Origin: Aurifilum marmelostoma
Taxonomy: Eukaryota > Ascomycota > Sordariomycetes > Diaporthales > Cryphonectriaceae
Assembly (NCBI GenBank): GCA_027559495.1
Contig: JAMXSV010000004.1
Location: forward strand, 248,001 to 312,000
Reading direction: 5' to 3'
DNA: 64,000 bases
The translations under genes and the position numbers were made by a program. Under the pieces are notes generated by a model, which worked only from the letters and a program-made list of their open reading frames with translations, searched no databases and was not told where the DNA came from. The number at the start of each line of letters is the position of its first letter. The stretch's first letter is position 1. Shown piece by piece: positions 11,306 to 23,600 of the stretch.

Positions 11306-12324
11306 GTGGAGAGACGGCGCGGGCAAGGTGATCGCGCTGGAGAGTGTCGATGATGGTGGGGACGACGGTACAGTCTTCCGTCTGGATCTCGTTGCTGAAC
11401 CAGAGCTGGGATGCGAGACGGTCGATGGCGCCGTGGGTAGGCTTGGAACAGAGGAAAGAAGGGCGCAGGTTGGGAGGGAGGTATTGCTTACCTGCTGGGT
11501 GGGAAGGATATGGGCATCAGGAGGCATCCGTTTGGACACGTGAACAAAGTCAGTCAAAGTTGGGTTGGAGATAAAACCTAGGGAAGGATGTACTTGTCGA
11601 GTAATGTTATAGTTCTACTGAAATGCTTGATTGCCTTCAGCCTCGAATAAGATTTAGATCTCGGAGGTATGATTTACCAGCTAGCACCTGGTGTCCCAAC
11701 ACCAAAGGAAGCAACCCGTCTGGCCAGTGAGCCAAGGTGTGAGCCCCAGATCAGCAAGATACTGTACCTAACCAGTCCTATCTCGATTGTACAAGTATAT
11801 ACTGAAGCATACCTAGTATACAATTTGTATATAAAATGACTTGAGATACTGTCAGATCCACCCCCGCCATTAAAGTTTCAGACTGCTCTTCCCTTGCGGT
11901 CTACGTCTTGTCTGTCTACTCGAAAAGTATCCAACAGTATATTATTTCCAACTCCTTCTCCCTAAGCTATGGGTCAAGAGGTGACAGAATGCCCCCCCTC
12001 TCGCAGGAGACTTTGCCCAATCGTCTCGACATATCGTATTCGCGTGAGAATTATGGTGAGATTACAATAATAGCCGCCGTTCGCCACCGCTCGTCCTTGA
12101 CAATCAGTCTGAATTCAACACAAGTTGCCTCCAACTCCAATCTCGCAATAGTCTGGTCTGATTTGGTCCGTCTCATCTCCCTTCGTTGGAGCGAAGTTGT
12201 GTACGAGCGCGCCCGAAGCAGCCGTATAAGGTAAAAAAATGAGACAAGAGAAAAAGAAAAAGTTGGGAAAAAAAAAAAAAAAAAGGAAAGGAAAGGAAAG
12301 GGAAGGAAAGATGTAACGAGTGAA
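11306..12324. other. Intergenic between convergent genes
   Basis: This is the shared 3' flank of the proline-rich gene (+) and SSK1 (-). No gene is supported. A purine-rich run with A17 lies near 12240-12310. Confidence 0.5.
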
Positions 12325-15300
12325 TTAGGCCGTTGCCGACACGGTCTTCGTCGACAGCCTGGTCTTTTTGACCTTGGCTTTCTGAACTGCCTTGCCCTTG
12401 TCATCTGAGACCGGCGAAAAGTCCTTCCACTTGCGCCAGCCGTCAAAGTCGATGAGGGCCTGCATGCATCCCCACTCCATGACCTTGCGCTCTAGCCAGA
12501 CAAAGTTCACAGGCTGTTTGTTGGTTTTGTCACATTAGCACCACCGCCGCAAAAAGTCCCTCATCTTGCGAGGAAGCAAAGAATGATGCGAGACAAAGGG
12601 TGAAAATGAAAGACAGAAAAGTAAAGACAACTCACCTTGGTCAAAAAGTCATTACATCCGGCTGCCAGCGCCTCATGTCGATCGCTCTGCAGCGAGGATG
12701 CTGTCAGCGCCACGATGATGACAGGGCTCTTGAACAGGTCCATGTTCGCCAGCTTGTCCTTCTCATCAGGTTCGCCCTTGACCTCCTCGGGCGCCGTGGA
12801 CGCCGCCGAGCTGAAGACGCCGATGGAGTTGACCCTCTCCAGGCGGCGGATCTCCCGGGTGGCGTCCAGGCCGCTCATTACGGGGAGCTGGATGTCCATG
12901 AGCACGAGATGAAACCCTCCCTCGCGCCACTTGTTCACAGCATCCCGACCGTTCATGGCGGTGCTCCAGCGGACCTTGAGCCTCTTGACAAAGGCTTCGA
13001 GCAGCTTGAGGTTGATAATATTGTCCTCCACGATGAGCACGTTGATGGGCGGGACGGTGCCGTTGAGCATCCCCTTGGGCAGGGAAGGGTGGTCCGCGTT
13101 CTTCTTCTTCTTGGGCTTGGCCGACGGCCTCGGGCTCGCAACCCGCGGCGGAGGGGTGGCGATGCGTTGAGGTACAGCGCTGGACGACGCCTCAGCCACC
13201 GCGGGAGGCGTCGGTAAAGGGGGCGGCTGGGGTCCGCCGGGGCCTTGTGCTTGGTCTGATGCTTCCGAGTGAGTCCGTGAGCGCGTTCTAACGTGCGTGT
13301 GGATGGGCTGCGTACCATGTGGAGCCGCCGCTGCTGCTGCCGCCGCCGCCGTCGCCACTCCGGGCCCCGCAGTGATGGAAGGCTGGTGCGCGACGCCCGT
13401 GGCCAAGTTGATTAGGGTCGGCGACGAGGTGTGCTGTCTCCCTAGGCGCGGCCTCTCGGGTCGTTCCCTGTAGTTGCGCGCCCGGGAGCTTCCTGGGGAC
13501 GGGATCTGGGGCACCTGGCCGGTGGCGAGCACGGAGATGGCATGGGGGTGTGACGGCCCGCCGGAGGGCGCGGTGACGGTCACGGGGAGGGCTGACATGG
13601 CCCCCGGTCCGAAGTAATCGTTGGCCGTCTCGGGCGGGCGGGGATCCTCGACGTAATACTGCACATGAGGGGCGTGCGGCGGGCCGGCTCGTGGTGAGGC
13701 CCGGGGTGTGCGTCGCTGAGGCACGTCTATGATGAGGGCGTCATCAATGGACTGCCCGCTGGGGAAGTAAGCGTCGAGGGTCCTGGCCATGGGCTCCTCA
13801 GGCCCGAGCACGCGCTCCTGCTGGTTCCCGCCGGGCCTGATGCGAATGCTGAGGTCGGGCGGGTCGAACTGGCGGCCGAGAGAGTTGGCGTACTTGCGCA
13901 GGATCATATCCCGCACGTCGTCCACCACGTCGTCCTCGTTGATTGTGACCATGGTTTCCGAGGCCCCTGGCCTCTTGACCCAGATCTTGCGCGTCACCAT
14001 GTTGCCGCTGATGGGGATCAGCTGCTCGGGGTTTAGGCTGTTGGCGTCCTCGTTCTGGGAGCCTCGCAACAGGGTCTGGATGAGGGTCGACTGTCGGTTG
14101 GAGAGGAGGGACTGCCGGCGCAGAGGCGGCTGCGGTCGGGTTGGCGAGGGGGACGGGGACTCCGGTTGCTGCTGTCGTGGAGTAGCGGCCCAGAGGAGAC
14201 GATGGGGCAGGCGTGGAGTTGACGGTGCTGTAGGCAGCGCCGGGCGAGAGGCTGACAGCAGGCGGCGGACCAAACGAGGCCGTAGGGAGGGGAATGTGGA
14301 GTGGGCGGCCTGGCGTCAGGGTCCCCAGCTTGGGAGTGCGAGGACGGACAGGCTCTGAGGGCCTGAGCCCCTGCTGCTGCTGCCTTTTTGGCGAGGAGGA
14401 GGAGGAGGCGGCGGCGGTGTTGGCTGTGGTGGTCGTGCCGACGGATGGGGCGGGAGATGGGACGGCAAGAGCTACTGAGGTGTCGAGAGTCGCATGCAAC
14501 AGCGGATGATGGTGATGTTCTGGTTGAGGCGGCTGTTGGTGATGGTGGTGGTGGAGGTTCAGGTGTTGGTGTTGTTGTGCATGCGGATGTGGATGTGGTT
14601 GTCGATCCTGCACGGGCTGGTCCATTTCTGGAGACGGCTGCTCGTTGATGCTGGAGAGTTTGCGCGTTGAAGACAGGTGCAGATCGTTACCACACATGTC
14701 GCTAGCTTTCGGCGCTTCTGAGGCAGCCGGGGTGTTGCTTGCGGTCGAGCTCGGTGGTGTCGGGGGCGCTAGACCCGCTGGAGCCTCGGCAGCGCTGAGC
14801 CCCGTAGCGCCCTCAGTAGGGCCTGTAGCAGCACCTGGAGCACCTGTAGAGCCTGGAGATGCTGCTGTCGCGACAGGCGTGTTGCTGCTGGTTTGTGCTG
14901 CTGCTGGCAGGTGAGCTTGGTCGTCCAGGTCCGCGTCCACACCTGCCCCGTCTGCATCAGTCACAAGATCACCTGGGGCCTCGACGGCAGGTGAGATGTC
15001 GGCAGCACCTTGTGTCTGGTCGTGGTCAGGTGTTTGTCCGGAAGAAGTTGGGCTGGGCTGATGACAATGATGGTGAGGAGGGTTGTCATCCTTATCAGGA
15101 TCACCGCCACTGTCTTGTCGTGTACCATTATCGAATGCACATGCTACCACGCCGGCCTCATCCTCATGCTCCCGTGCCCGATCCTGCTCAGCCGTACCAT
15201 CTCCCTCTTCACCTGCTCTGCCCGTAGGCTGCGAATCAGGGCGGCGGCCCTCAGCCGAGTCGTCGACGGCTGAGGTGTGTGAGGTGTCGCTCCCCTTCCC

Positions 15301-15444
15301 GTGACCAGCCTCATAGCTGTGGCTGTGGGACGAGTCAGGGCGACAGACACTGCTGCTGGACCTGCTGAGCCTCGAGGGCACACCAGGCATCGCAGAGTGC
15401 CGCCTCTTGAACTTGGCCCTGATCTTGGCAGCGAGCTCAGCCAT
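12325..15444 (-). CDS. SSK1: Ssk1-type response regulator of the HOG stress pathway
   Basis: This is the cytoplasmic phosphorelay output protein that, when unphosphorylated, activates the MAPKKK of the HOG pathway. The N-terminus MAELAAKIRAKFKRRHS (ATG at 15444) opens a long low-complexity region. A conserved middle (NMVTRKIWVKRPGASETMV, then DDVVDDVRDMILRKYANSLG) precedes the receiver domain: VLIVEDNIINLKLLEAFV with the acidic pair, VLMDIQLPVMSG with the phospho-accepting Asp, ALTASS, and Lys in DFLTKPVNF. Within the receiver is a Glu/Asp-rich insert typical of Ssk1. One intron, 12635-12514 (GTGAGT...AACAG, 122 nt), splits LTK from PVNF. The last exon ends KTVSATA. Between the N-terminal and middle parts the frame must drop one base, somewhere about 14130-14160 on the plus strand, where G5 (14148-14152) and G4 runs lie. 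Corrected length is 998 aa. Confidence 0.9.
14148..14158 (-). other. Probable frameshift site within SSK1
   Basis: G5 and G4 runs (C runs on the coding strand) lie where the frame of the N-terminal region (…GRYSTTAATG) gives way to the frame encoding PPLRRQSLLSNRQSTLIQ. One surplus base accounts for the change. The exact run is not determined. Confidence 0.5.
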
Positions 15445-18400
15445 GCCAGATAGCGACGCCGTGCCGGCTCCGAGGAGCACAAGCAGCAGTCGGGGCTTTA
15501 TTCTTCTTACTTGGCCGGTTGACTGGCTTGGTCCGTCTCAGTACCCAGCCAGCCGAGGGGCGAAGAGAGGTGTTGGGAGTTGGTTGTGGTGAAGCTGCTG
15601 GCTGCCGCTGCTAATCCATGAGGGCAGGGTGAGCGGTGGGGATGAGAGGTAAGGCCTGTTTGGGCCAGAGTAAAGGCGACGAGAGTGGGTTTGTGTTTTT
15701 CTTTGCTTTGGGAAAAGACTGGACGGAGATAACCTCGAGTGCACAGTCGATGGATTTACAAATCCGCCCGTACCGCGGATGACAAAACGAAGTACAAAAA
15801 GAAAAGACAAACAAAAACAGAAAGGGAAACGACCGAAAAGAACAAAACGACAACAATACAGATAATGTTTGGTATGCCGCCCTTGACGAGGCAAGACAGA
15901 CAAGCTCACCAGTTGTCCAACCCCCCCTTCAGAGAAGGAGACGGGTAGCATCGACGCGTAAGGTTCAGATTGGCAACGGGACTATTACTGACTGGCACTG
16001 ACTGGCACTGGGCGGGCGCAGATGCAGCAACACGGCAGCACGCCCGGCCCAATCGCGACCCCCAAGGCGCAACACCCCGCTGCTGATGCTGGTGCTGCTG
16101 TTGTCCCAGTTGCCGGGGCACTGCTGTCAGTCGTCCTGATCCCCTGTAGAGGTTGGGCGCTGGACCGCTGAACCCGCTGGAAAGCCATGCATGCAACTCA
16201 AGGCACGCCACCACTGCGGAGTCATCGGGTAGCCACGACGGCCACAGGCGAGCCTAGACCCCTTCTAGACTGGCCTCTTGTGCATCGTTTACAGGGGGAT
16301 CCCACCGACCAAGGCCCGTTTCTCGTCTCTGCATTGCTCTTCATTTCTGCCCGAGATCGAGATCCACGAGTGGTTGTACACGTCGTCGTTGCCGTCGCCA
16401 CCACCATCTCCTCGCATCCATCTCGGGGCGGCCTCATGTCCGAAATGAGGCAGAAGAATAAGAAGAAAATCCGGTGGTCTGAGAAATTTCAGGTTTTTCA
16501 ACAGCGCTATCATAAGTGTGCAAGAGGAATAGAGACTGGAATTATGACGACTTGTAATCTGCGAGAAAACGGTCCTAAGCAAGGGATCGAAATTACCTCA
16601 GTAAACACCAGACAGCACAAGATTAATTACTTATCCTTGAGATTTCTGACCACCTGCAGCCTTCGTATCACCCTTTCCCCCCGTCTTTCTCTCTCTTTTT
16701 GTGAATACTTTGTTCCCTTTCTTTTCCGGATCCCCTTTCCTAGGAAGATGAACACGAGTTGCGACTCAGGCTGCGTTGTTCCTTTTGTGTACTACACCAG
16801 CAAAAAAGTCCAAGTACACATCAGGCTCTGCTGCATTCCAGGTTGATCTTGATGCCCCTCCCCCCACCCCCCCCCTCTCCCGACCTCACGGGTTGTACGA
16901 CATCCTCAGAAGAGCAAAAGAGCCAAAAAAGAAGAAGAAAAGATCACTCCACACCCGTCAGGTGATCGGTTTGGTCATGCGCATAGCTACTAAAGTCTGC
17001 CTACCTGCGTACATACATGGCATTCTACCACAAGCATCCAATGGAATGGTGAATATGTTGCCTTTTGTGGATTAAATGACTGACTCTCTTAGATCGCTCC
17101 ACCGGAGGAGCCCACCGATGTGCCATAGTAAACAGTGCCTAAGTAGTCTATAGGTCCTCACGACAGAATGTATCTTGCACGCATGGATCCATGGTCCAAA
17201 CCTCGACTCTTCTCCCTAACAAGTCAGCGTTGGGACACCACCTTGGAAGTACGTACTTCAGTAGATACAGTACTGGAGGTCTATCATTGTACATGGCCAT
17301 GCGGCTTGACTTGCCTTTTGCAGATCCGGGACAAAATCCCGGAGGGTTCCGGCCTCTTCTTCACTGCGGCGGCCAAGCCGGACACCGTCAGACAAGCGCG
17401 CGGCTATGTTGATCGTCTGGAGCTTAATTGTACTATTTTGTGTCATACCGTGGTTGTATGATAGCATATAACGCCGCCTTGTGCACCATGCTATCCAAAA
17501 GGTTACCAGTCCAGAGAAGATGATCAGTTGATGCGGTTTTGAACACTTGCAACTCGGCTCCGTCGTACGAGAACCAAGCAGCATGGATCAGCAGAATTCT
17601 GACGTGTTTGCCGACCTAATTAAACGGGACTGTTTATGTGCTTCTAAATGCCAAGCAGAATCTGTTCTCCTCCTTCTCTCTTTCCCCTCCGCGCGCCTTT
17701 TTTTTTTTTTTTTTGGTCCCGTGTCATCTCGTCCCCAGTCACTTTATGACCAATCATATCACCAGCCAAAATCGAGATACTTGGAAAAAGTAGAATAGAG
17801 AATGCCCTCTACTTGGTGATTGTGATGAAATACTTCATTGGGCCGCTCTTTGAGGCAAGACGTCCTGCTGGGCCCGAAGGTTGTGGACGAATGCTGCCTT
17901 CCACTGCTCACACCCGGGCAGTATTACTATCCATAAGTCACCTTACTTGATAGAAGGTGTGCGATGGCCAGCGAGTCACTGGTTCAGGTCCGTGCACCGC
18001 TCCCTACTGCACTGTAGCCAGCGAGCCTCAGGCCCCCCAGGATAGCCTCAGATAGCTCGGCTGTCAGGTTGGTCGTTCCTTCTTCTTCTTTTTCACTCCG
18101 CGCAGTCCTTCAATATTGCCGCTTCTCTCACGGAAAGAACTGTCCAACCCTTTTCATGGCCAAGCGCTTGCCATAAACCTCATATGTCGTCAGAGGGTGA
18201 TGATGGTAGTGTCCCCTGGCTCGGCCTGTCTCAAGATGCCCAGCCTTCACAAACCACGCCCTGTGTCAAATCAATCAAGATTGGGACCTAGAAAGCCTTA
18301 AGTAGCAGTAATTGGATATAATCATTCGATTATCCTGTCGCCCTAGAAGCAAAAAAAAAAAAAAAAAAGAGCGTGGGTGTACTGTCTCTTTGCCATATAA

Positions 18401-18670
18401 CATCAATCCATTCCGCTTTCCTGACCAAACACACAGTGCCAGGCCGTCATCATCATTTCATCATCACGATCATCATCATCGTCGTCGTCGTCGACATCAT
18501 CGGTGTGAGGGGGTCCAGGCTCGTGTTCCTTTCCTTCCTCCAACTTCTGCTCATCATCAGGGCCCCCTGCTCTGCCATCCCGCCAACTCATCAACACGCA
18601 CCGACTGCCTATACCACCAGCCGGACCCATTTCTGGTATTCCTTCATTCCCTCCATCGAAGCTGGTTGGA
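15445..18670. other. Large intergenic / SSK1 promoter region, 3.2 kb
   Basis: No gene is supported. The SSK1 side (15445-16200) is a plausible long leader or promoter. The rest has short unrelated open frames, a C/T-rich patch (16850-16885), T16 near 17700 and A18 near 18350. Nothing resembles a transposon terminus or RNA gene. Confidence 0.5.
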
Positions 18671-20640
18671 TCAGAATGGGGTGAAACCAGGAGCTCCAAC
18701 GATGGCCCGGACATAGCTTGTAAAGAGCGTGGTGGCGGCTGCCCTGTCCGATGCATTGATCTCATTGCCACGATGCAAGAAGCTCGAATTGTGAAGGACG
18801 TTGTGGATGGCCTTCACCGCCACCTCAATCACGGGATCCCATGTGAAGCAAGTGCCCAGCCGCGGATCTAGACAGATTTCGCAGAGGGTCTGGAGGTTTC
18901 GGCTCTGACTGTGTTCGCTTCCTGTCAGCATCCGAGGGCCACTCAAGCCGCAAGCCTGGTCCACAACAACCAACTCGAAGCAACTCACGTTGTCGCCTGG
19001 GTGGCCAAGGCCGTGACCACGAGATGCGTGTCCTCTACCCTCGAGAAGGCTGTCATGTTGTTGATGAGGGTCCTTAGACCCGCCAGGAAGACTCTGTGGC
19101 TGTCAGGGCTGATGTGCGGCGACCTGATCTGTCCCCTGCTGTCCACAAAATCTTGCAACATCTTCTTATAGCTCATCATGAACGGCCGGTATATCGCCAT
19201 CCGGGCCTCCCAGAACATGGCGTGGATATGCGCCGTCACGTAATCGGTACTCGGGATCTCGTTGTCCTGGAAGCTGAGCGCCCCCAGCCAGTCATCTTTC
19301 TTCTGCACCAGCTGCTCCTCAAAACGCATGATTCTATTGATCTGAATCTCTACGCTCCCCTCCACTTCCGCTCGGGAGTGTCTCGTCAAGTTTCTATACA
19401 GCCAGCGGTTCAGGTGTCTCTTCGCGGCGAATGCGGCGAGGCTGGTCGCAATCGTGGACCTGGGGCCCAAACGCGTCATCGACTGGTCGAGTCCGGGACA
19501 TGAAAATCTATGTTCGAATCTATCTATCCCGGATGGCGACGTTCCGGTCTGGATGAGATGGTGACTACAGCAGCAACTCAGCGGAGACTCCACAGTATCG
19601 AGCCTCTGCCCCCCCCCCCGTCCCCCCCTAAACGTCAAGGGCTCCAAGTCTTTTGCTATCGTCTCTGTTTCTTTAGGTTATCCTCATGACTTACCAGTCT
19701 ATCTGGTAGCAAGTCCAGTATGCCTTGAGGCGCTCGAAATCGTCCATGCTGTACAATAGGTCGCTCCTATCTGCATCGCCATCCTGGGTGTGCGGGTCCC
19801 TGAAGATGGTCCCCGTAGGGCCCATTGCGCTTAGCAGTGCTGTTCGGAGAGAGACGAAAAGTCTTGGAAGAGAGACACAGCTTTTCTTTTCACATACGAG
19901 TGCGTATCGTTGACGAGCGCGTGAACTGCAGATTTGAGGTGATGGATGCTCAACTCCGTGCAGCCAAGTTGATCGCTGTACAGGCTGGCTATGATGTAAC
20001 AGTGGACGAGACCGATCTCGTGAGATGCGGTGAAGCGGGTCAGCATCTTGACTGCCTCGGTGTAATACTCCGCACCTGGGTATTGCAGCTCAGCAGTCGA
20101 GCGTAACGGAGGCTCGTCCAGCATACTCTGTTGCTCCAGGCTTCTGCAGTAGCAGAGTTTGCCAATCCCTAGCACCAGAAACACCAGGGCAGCATCAAGG
20201 CTAGGTTGAAACTCTACCCTCTGCAGAGGAGGTCCCTCTACCCCCTGGCCTGAGTTCACTGGGAGCCAATTATGGTCTATGACACCAGCGTCTTGCAGGA
20301 CCTGCACGATCAAGACGTCGAGCTTCCTCTTGGCGACCAAGGGATACAGTGGACGAATGTGGGCCTTGTAAGTATTCGCATAACTGTAGACTTTCGCAGC
20401 ACGCATGTCTTCACAAGTCAGCTCGCGATGGGGCACCTTATCGTCCCGGACCCCAGAGGAGAGTCGGTCGTTGGCACCTTGGCCGACAGGTTCTCGCTCC
20501 TGCTCAGCCTCATGGGTATGACAGTGTGCGATGGGGTTCTGCTGATGGTCATCTGCTCTGCGAGATGGTTCAGCCTCGGTGTTGACCTGTTGCTGCTGCT
20601 TCCCGGGACTGTCCTGAGAGACTTCAACATTCAAGGCCAT
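18671..20640 (-). CDS. Fungal-specific transcription factor (fungal_trans middle-homology domain)
   Basis: Four exons give 563 aa: 20640-19898, 19829-19695, 19564-18990 plus base 18989, and 18908-18671. Introns are GTATGT...TAAG (19897-19830), GTAAGT...TGTAG (19694-19565) and GTGAGT...CACAG (18988-18909). The domain is recognisable by its order of motifs: YSYANTYKAHIRPLYPLV, LVFLVLGIGKLCYCRSLEQ, AEYYTEAVKMLTR, HCYIIASLYSDQLG, then MGPTGTIFRDP, RLKAYWTCYQID, SGIDRFEHRF, FWEARMAIYRPFM and the C-terminal TTLFTSYVRAIVG. These belong to the regulatory half of Zn2Cys6 or C2H2/Zn2Cys6 activators. No Zn2Cys6 cluster is present in this model. A short upstream exon (MSDENYREREMAGLD, ATG at 20763) could precede it through a GTAGTG donor. 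The acceptor of intron 1 is uncertain, because an ACAG ten bases earlier gives the wrong phase. The target is unknown. Confidence 0.75.
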
Positions 20641-23600
20641 TCCCTTGGCCTCACTGATCTCCTGTTAGTCAAGATCTCATGTCAGTCGGTTTGTGCAGGG
20701 CAGGAAGTCTCACTACTGATCCAGTCCAGCCATTTCTCTCTCTCTATAATTCTCGTCGGACATATCGTAAAGCTGACAAGGCTCCTTTACCTGAGAAAAG
20801 AAAGTAGAAAGGAGAAGGTAAGGGGAGAATAATTATGTGATTGCATGCAAAAGATGATGCAAGCAATACCTAGGTGACAGTCAGTAAGTGGTGGACCTCT
20901 TCCGAAAACAAAAGAGTACAAGTTCTCACCTGTTCATCCGGACGGGGGTCATGTCTTTTATGATTTACCCGTGATCCGATTGGAGTGGCTCACAAGTACA
21001 AGGATTCAAAGTCTGTCGACTGCAGAATTCGGTGCTCTGCATATCTAGACTCAATGCGATATCGTTGATTGTGCTGAGCTGGCTTGTAGCGCGGGATCTC
21101 TGTGGCGCTGCACTACCCTCTTGCTTTCCTTGTTGCTTCTGCCGGATACTGGACACTTGAAGGCTTTCCTGAGCGGCTAATGTGCTATAGCAATATGTAC
21201 ACAACACTGGACGAGACAACTCCGGGCGGGCACCTCGCGCATGTAAGAGATGTTGGACAGAAACATGGAAGCCAGTCTAGACCACCTTTTTCGAAACGGA
21301 CGACGCCACATCACCACATCGGCAGGAGGATCTGTCCGAAGCCGATTATCCAGACGACGCCTGCAACCCCCGCTTCTATCAAAGGTCAAGAGTATAGTCA
21401 ATCCTCGACGTGGTGAAGATCCCTGCCTGAACTGTACCGACGTCGAGGAGGTCGATGCAACGGGGATTTCTGCCCATATGCAGGCTTACATCTTCGAAGG
21501 CGGGAAATCCATAATATTCTGTTGGTCCATTAGAGACACTGTGGAGACTGTGCTGACCTACAGGACATGGGCAAGGGCTCTCTGGGTGGCACTTCTTGTC
21601 TCTGCAAGGACATAGGACCAATGTCAGGCTGCGTTGTACGGCTTCAACCTCTGTCTCGTCATTATGATGTCTTCACCCGCCCAACCCGAGACCATGTTTA
21701 CGCAGACCTTTTCCCAAAGCAATGATAGTAATGTTACGGCACTTGAGAAACTTGCAGATACTACAGTAGGGCCGAATGCGTGCATCCAGCAAATACGAGA
21801 CGACTTTCTCGCGCATGTGTCTCTCAATTTGCTTCGGCAAGTAATTATGCCATATGCAGGCATCACGCGTTGATGGCCAACAAGGCCGGCCCACGACTGG
21901 GCTCGTACCCCCGCAGAGACGTACTGGGAAGTGATATACCTTGATGCCCTCTCTATGCAGCAATTAACATGTTCAGCATGTAGTGTCTTTTATATTTGGG
22001 AGTGAAAAAAGCTTATGGGGTAATGAGCTTCGGGATAGCTCGAAAATGAAAGGTTCCGCGCGATTTCTCGACCCTCAAGACTGTCGAGCTACATACTTTA
22101 GGTTGTGTCACTGTGCCTTTTTGAAGGGGGCCCTACTTTCACAAACTTCTCTTAGACACCGTCAAATGATGCAGTGTTTCCTTGCCAGAACCGACCCTTC
22201 TAGCCATAGCATCGTGCTAAAACCAAAGGTGCTTTTCTTTTTTTATGCTTAGCCCACAGGCCAGAGGGTCTTCCATGGATGGACCTGGAACTTCTCTGTG
22301 ATACAGACTCTAATGATTCAAATGTGGGAGTCGAACCTGCCAGCCTGTTCAGAGCCGGGGCGAGAGATGCCATTTCTCCCACCGAGGCAGACTGAGATAC
22401 GAGACGCGTCCTTCATAGGGTTCTCTCATGCGAGCGACTTGGGTATCAGAATCTCCTCCTACTTCTCCCCTCATTAAAACTGCGCAAGCCCCGTACATAC
22501 ACACATAGGCCCATGTCGACGAATGATGTCCACGGGGGAGATGCCGCCACTCAGCCTGCCAAACCGGGCTTACAAGCCTGCTAAAACTCGCAGCTCGGGT
22601 AACGAGAGACGTGCCGCGAGCGGGGTCTTTTTTCCCGTGTTCTACCACGGACTTTCTCTCGCGACCCAGAGAGATGAGCAAGATGATGTATCACAATCTC
22701 CGCGGAAGTGATTGGTCCCCCGCCCTCCTTTACGTCCAGCCGTGGTGGCAGTGGTAGTGGGAATCTTTGGGCAGGCATCAAATCATGCCACCGCAGAGCA
22801 GGAGTCTCGGGCCACTTTTCCCTCTCTCTCTAGAGGAGGTCGAGCATCGGGCCTCACTTCGTCTGGCCGCTCAGGAGTGGCGGCAGAGGCCCCAGCAAAA
22901 CTCGAAAATAATCACTATTCACCAGAACCCTCCGGGTTGCATTTTAAGACAATCGAAAAACTCTCTTCGAGCTGGTCTCTGGATTGTTACCTTGTGGTTC
23001 GAGAGTGGGCCAGCTGATGATGGCCCCTCACGACAACGCGGGAGGAGTGGCTTGATGTTCTGAAACACAAGTATGCGCGGGAGATCCTGCGCTGACCAGT
23101 GAGAGACTTCCTCCCGATGGGTCTGATGTTTTTTCTTGCTTCTTCTACTCTCCTTTGACCGGCTAGGACTGGCGTTCCGCGGTCACAAGTCACATCTCAG
23201 CGCACGCGCTCTCTCTATTTCTTTTTCTGCTTTGTCTTGGGAATGGCCCGCCACACACCACTTACAGCACTGCATGGTTGACTCCCTCATTTTTTTTTTG
23301 TCATGGTTTCCAGTGATCCTGTCAACAGCTGTGCGAGATCTCTCTCTCGATGTAGGTGTCTTTTGACAAGTGATCGATCCCTTTCCCCCTCCTCTCTGGG
23401 AGGGGTGGGGTTTTTTCCCCGTTCTCCCATATTCTATTTGCCCTGCAAAATTGTCCGTAAATAACGCCCTCAGACCGTCACGAATAAAGGTGATGTGTAC
23501 TGCAATGACACGTTGCATCCTCAGTTCTTGCAATATATACAGCTGATCATCACCAAGACCGCCTCCACGCAGCCAAGGTGAGCAGGTCGTCTGGCTGTCT

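Noticed and set aside
10970..11557. 195-codon minus-strand frame opposite the proline-rich gene
   Set aside because: It is antisense to the better-supported plus-strand C-terminal part, and its Pro-rich composition mirrors repeats.
16187..16846. 219-codon plus-strand open frame upstream of SSK1
   Set aside because: No family features, biased low-complexity composition and no splice continuation; likely leader or spacer.
21868..21960. B-box-like GGGCTCGTACCC near 21894-21906
   Set aside because: One mismatch in the core and no A box or stems at the right distance.
21624..21963. Frame with CSICKF and a downstream His, recalling OrsD-type C2H2 domains (DUF3505)
   Set aside because: The key spacing is not met and the continuation lies in another frame with stops; too weak to name.
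22311..22400. Second tRNA-like signal (minus strand) with a perfect B box GGTTCGACTCC
   Set aside because: The T stem has two mismatches, the acceptor ends do not pair, the D loop would be far too long and no T-run terminator follows. It may be a tRNA relic but is not supportable as a gene.
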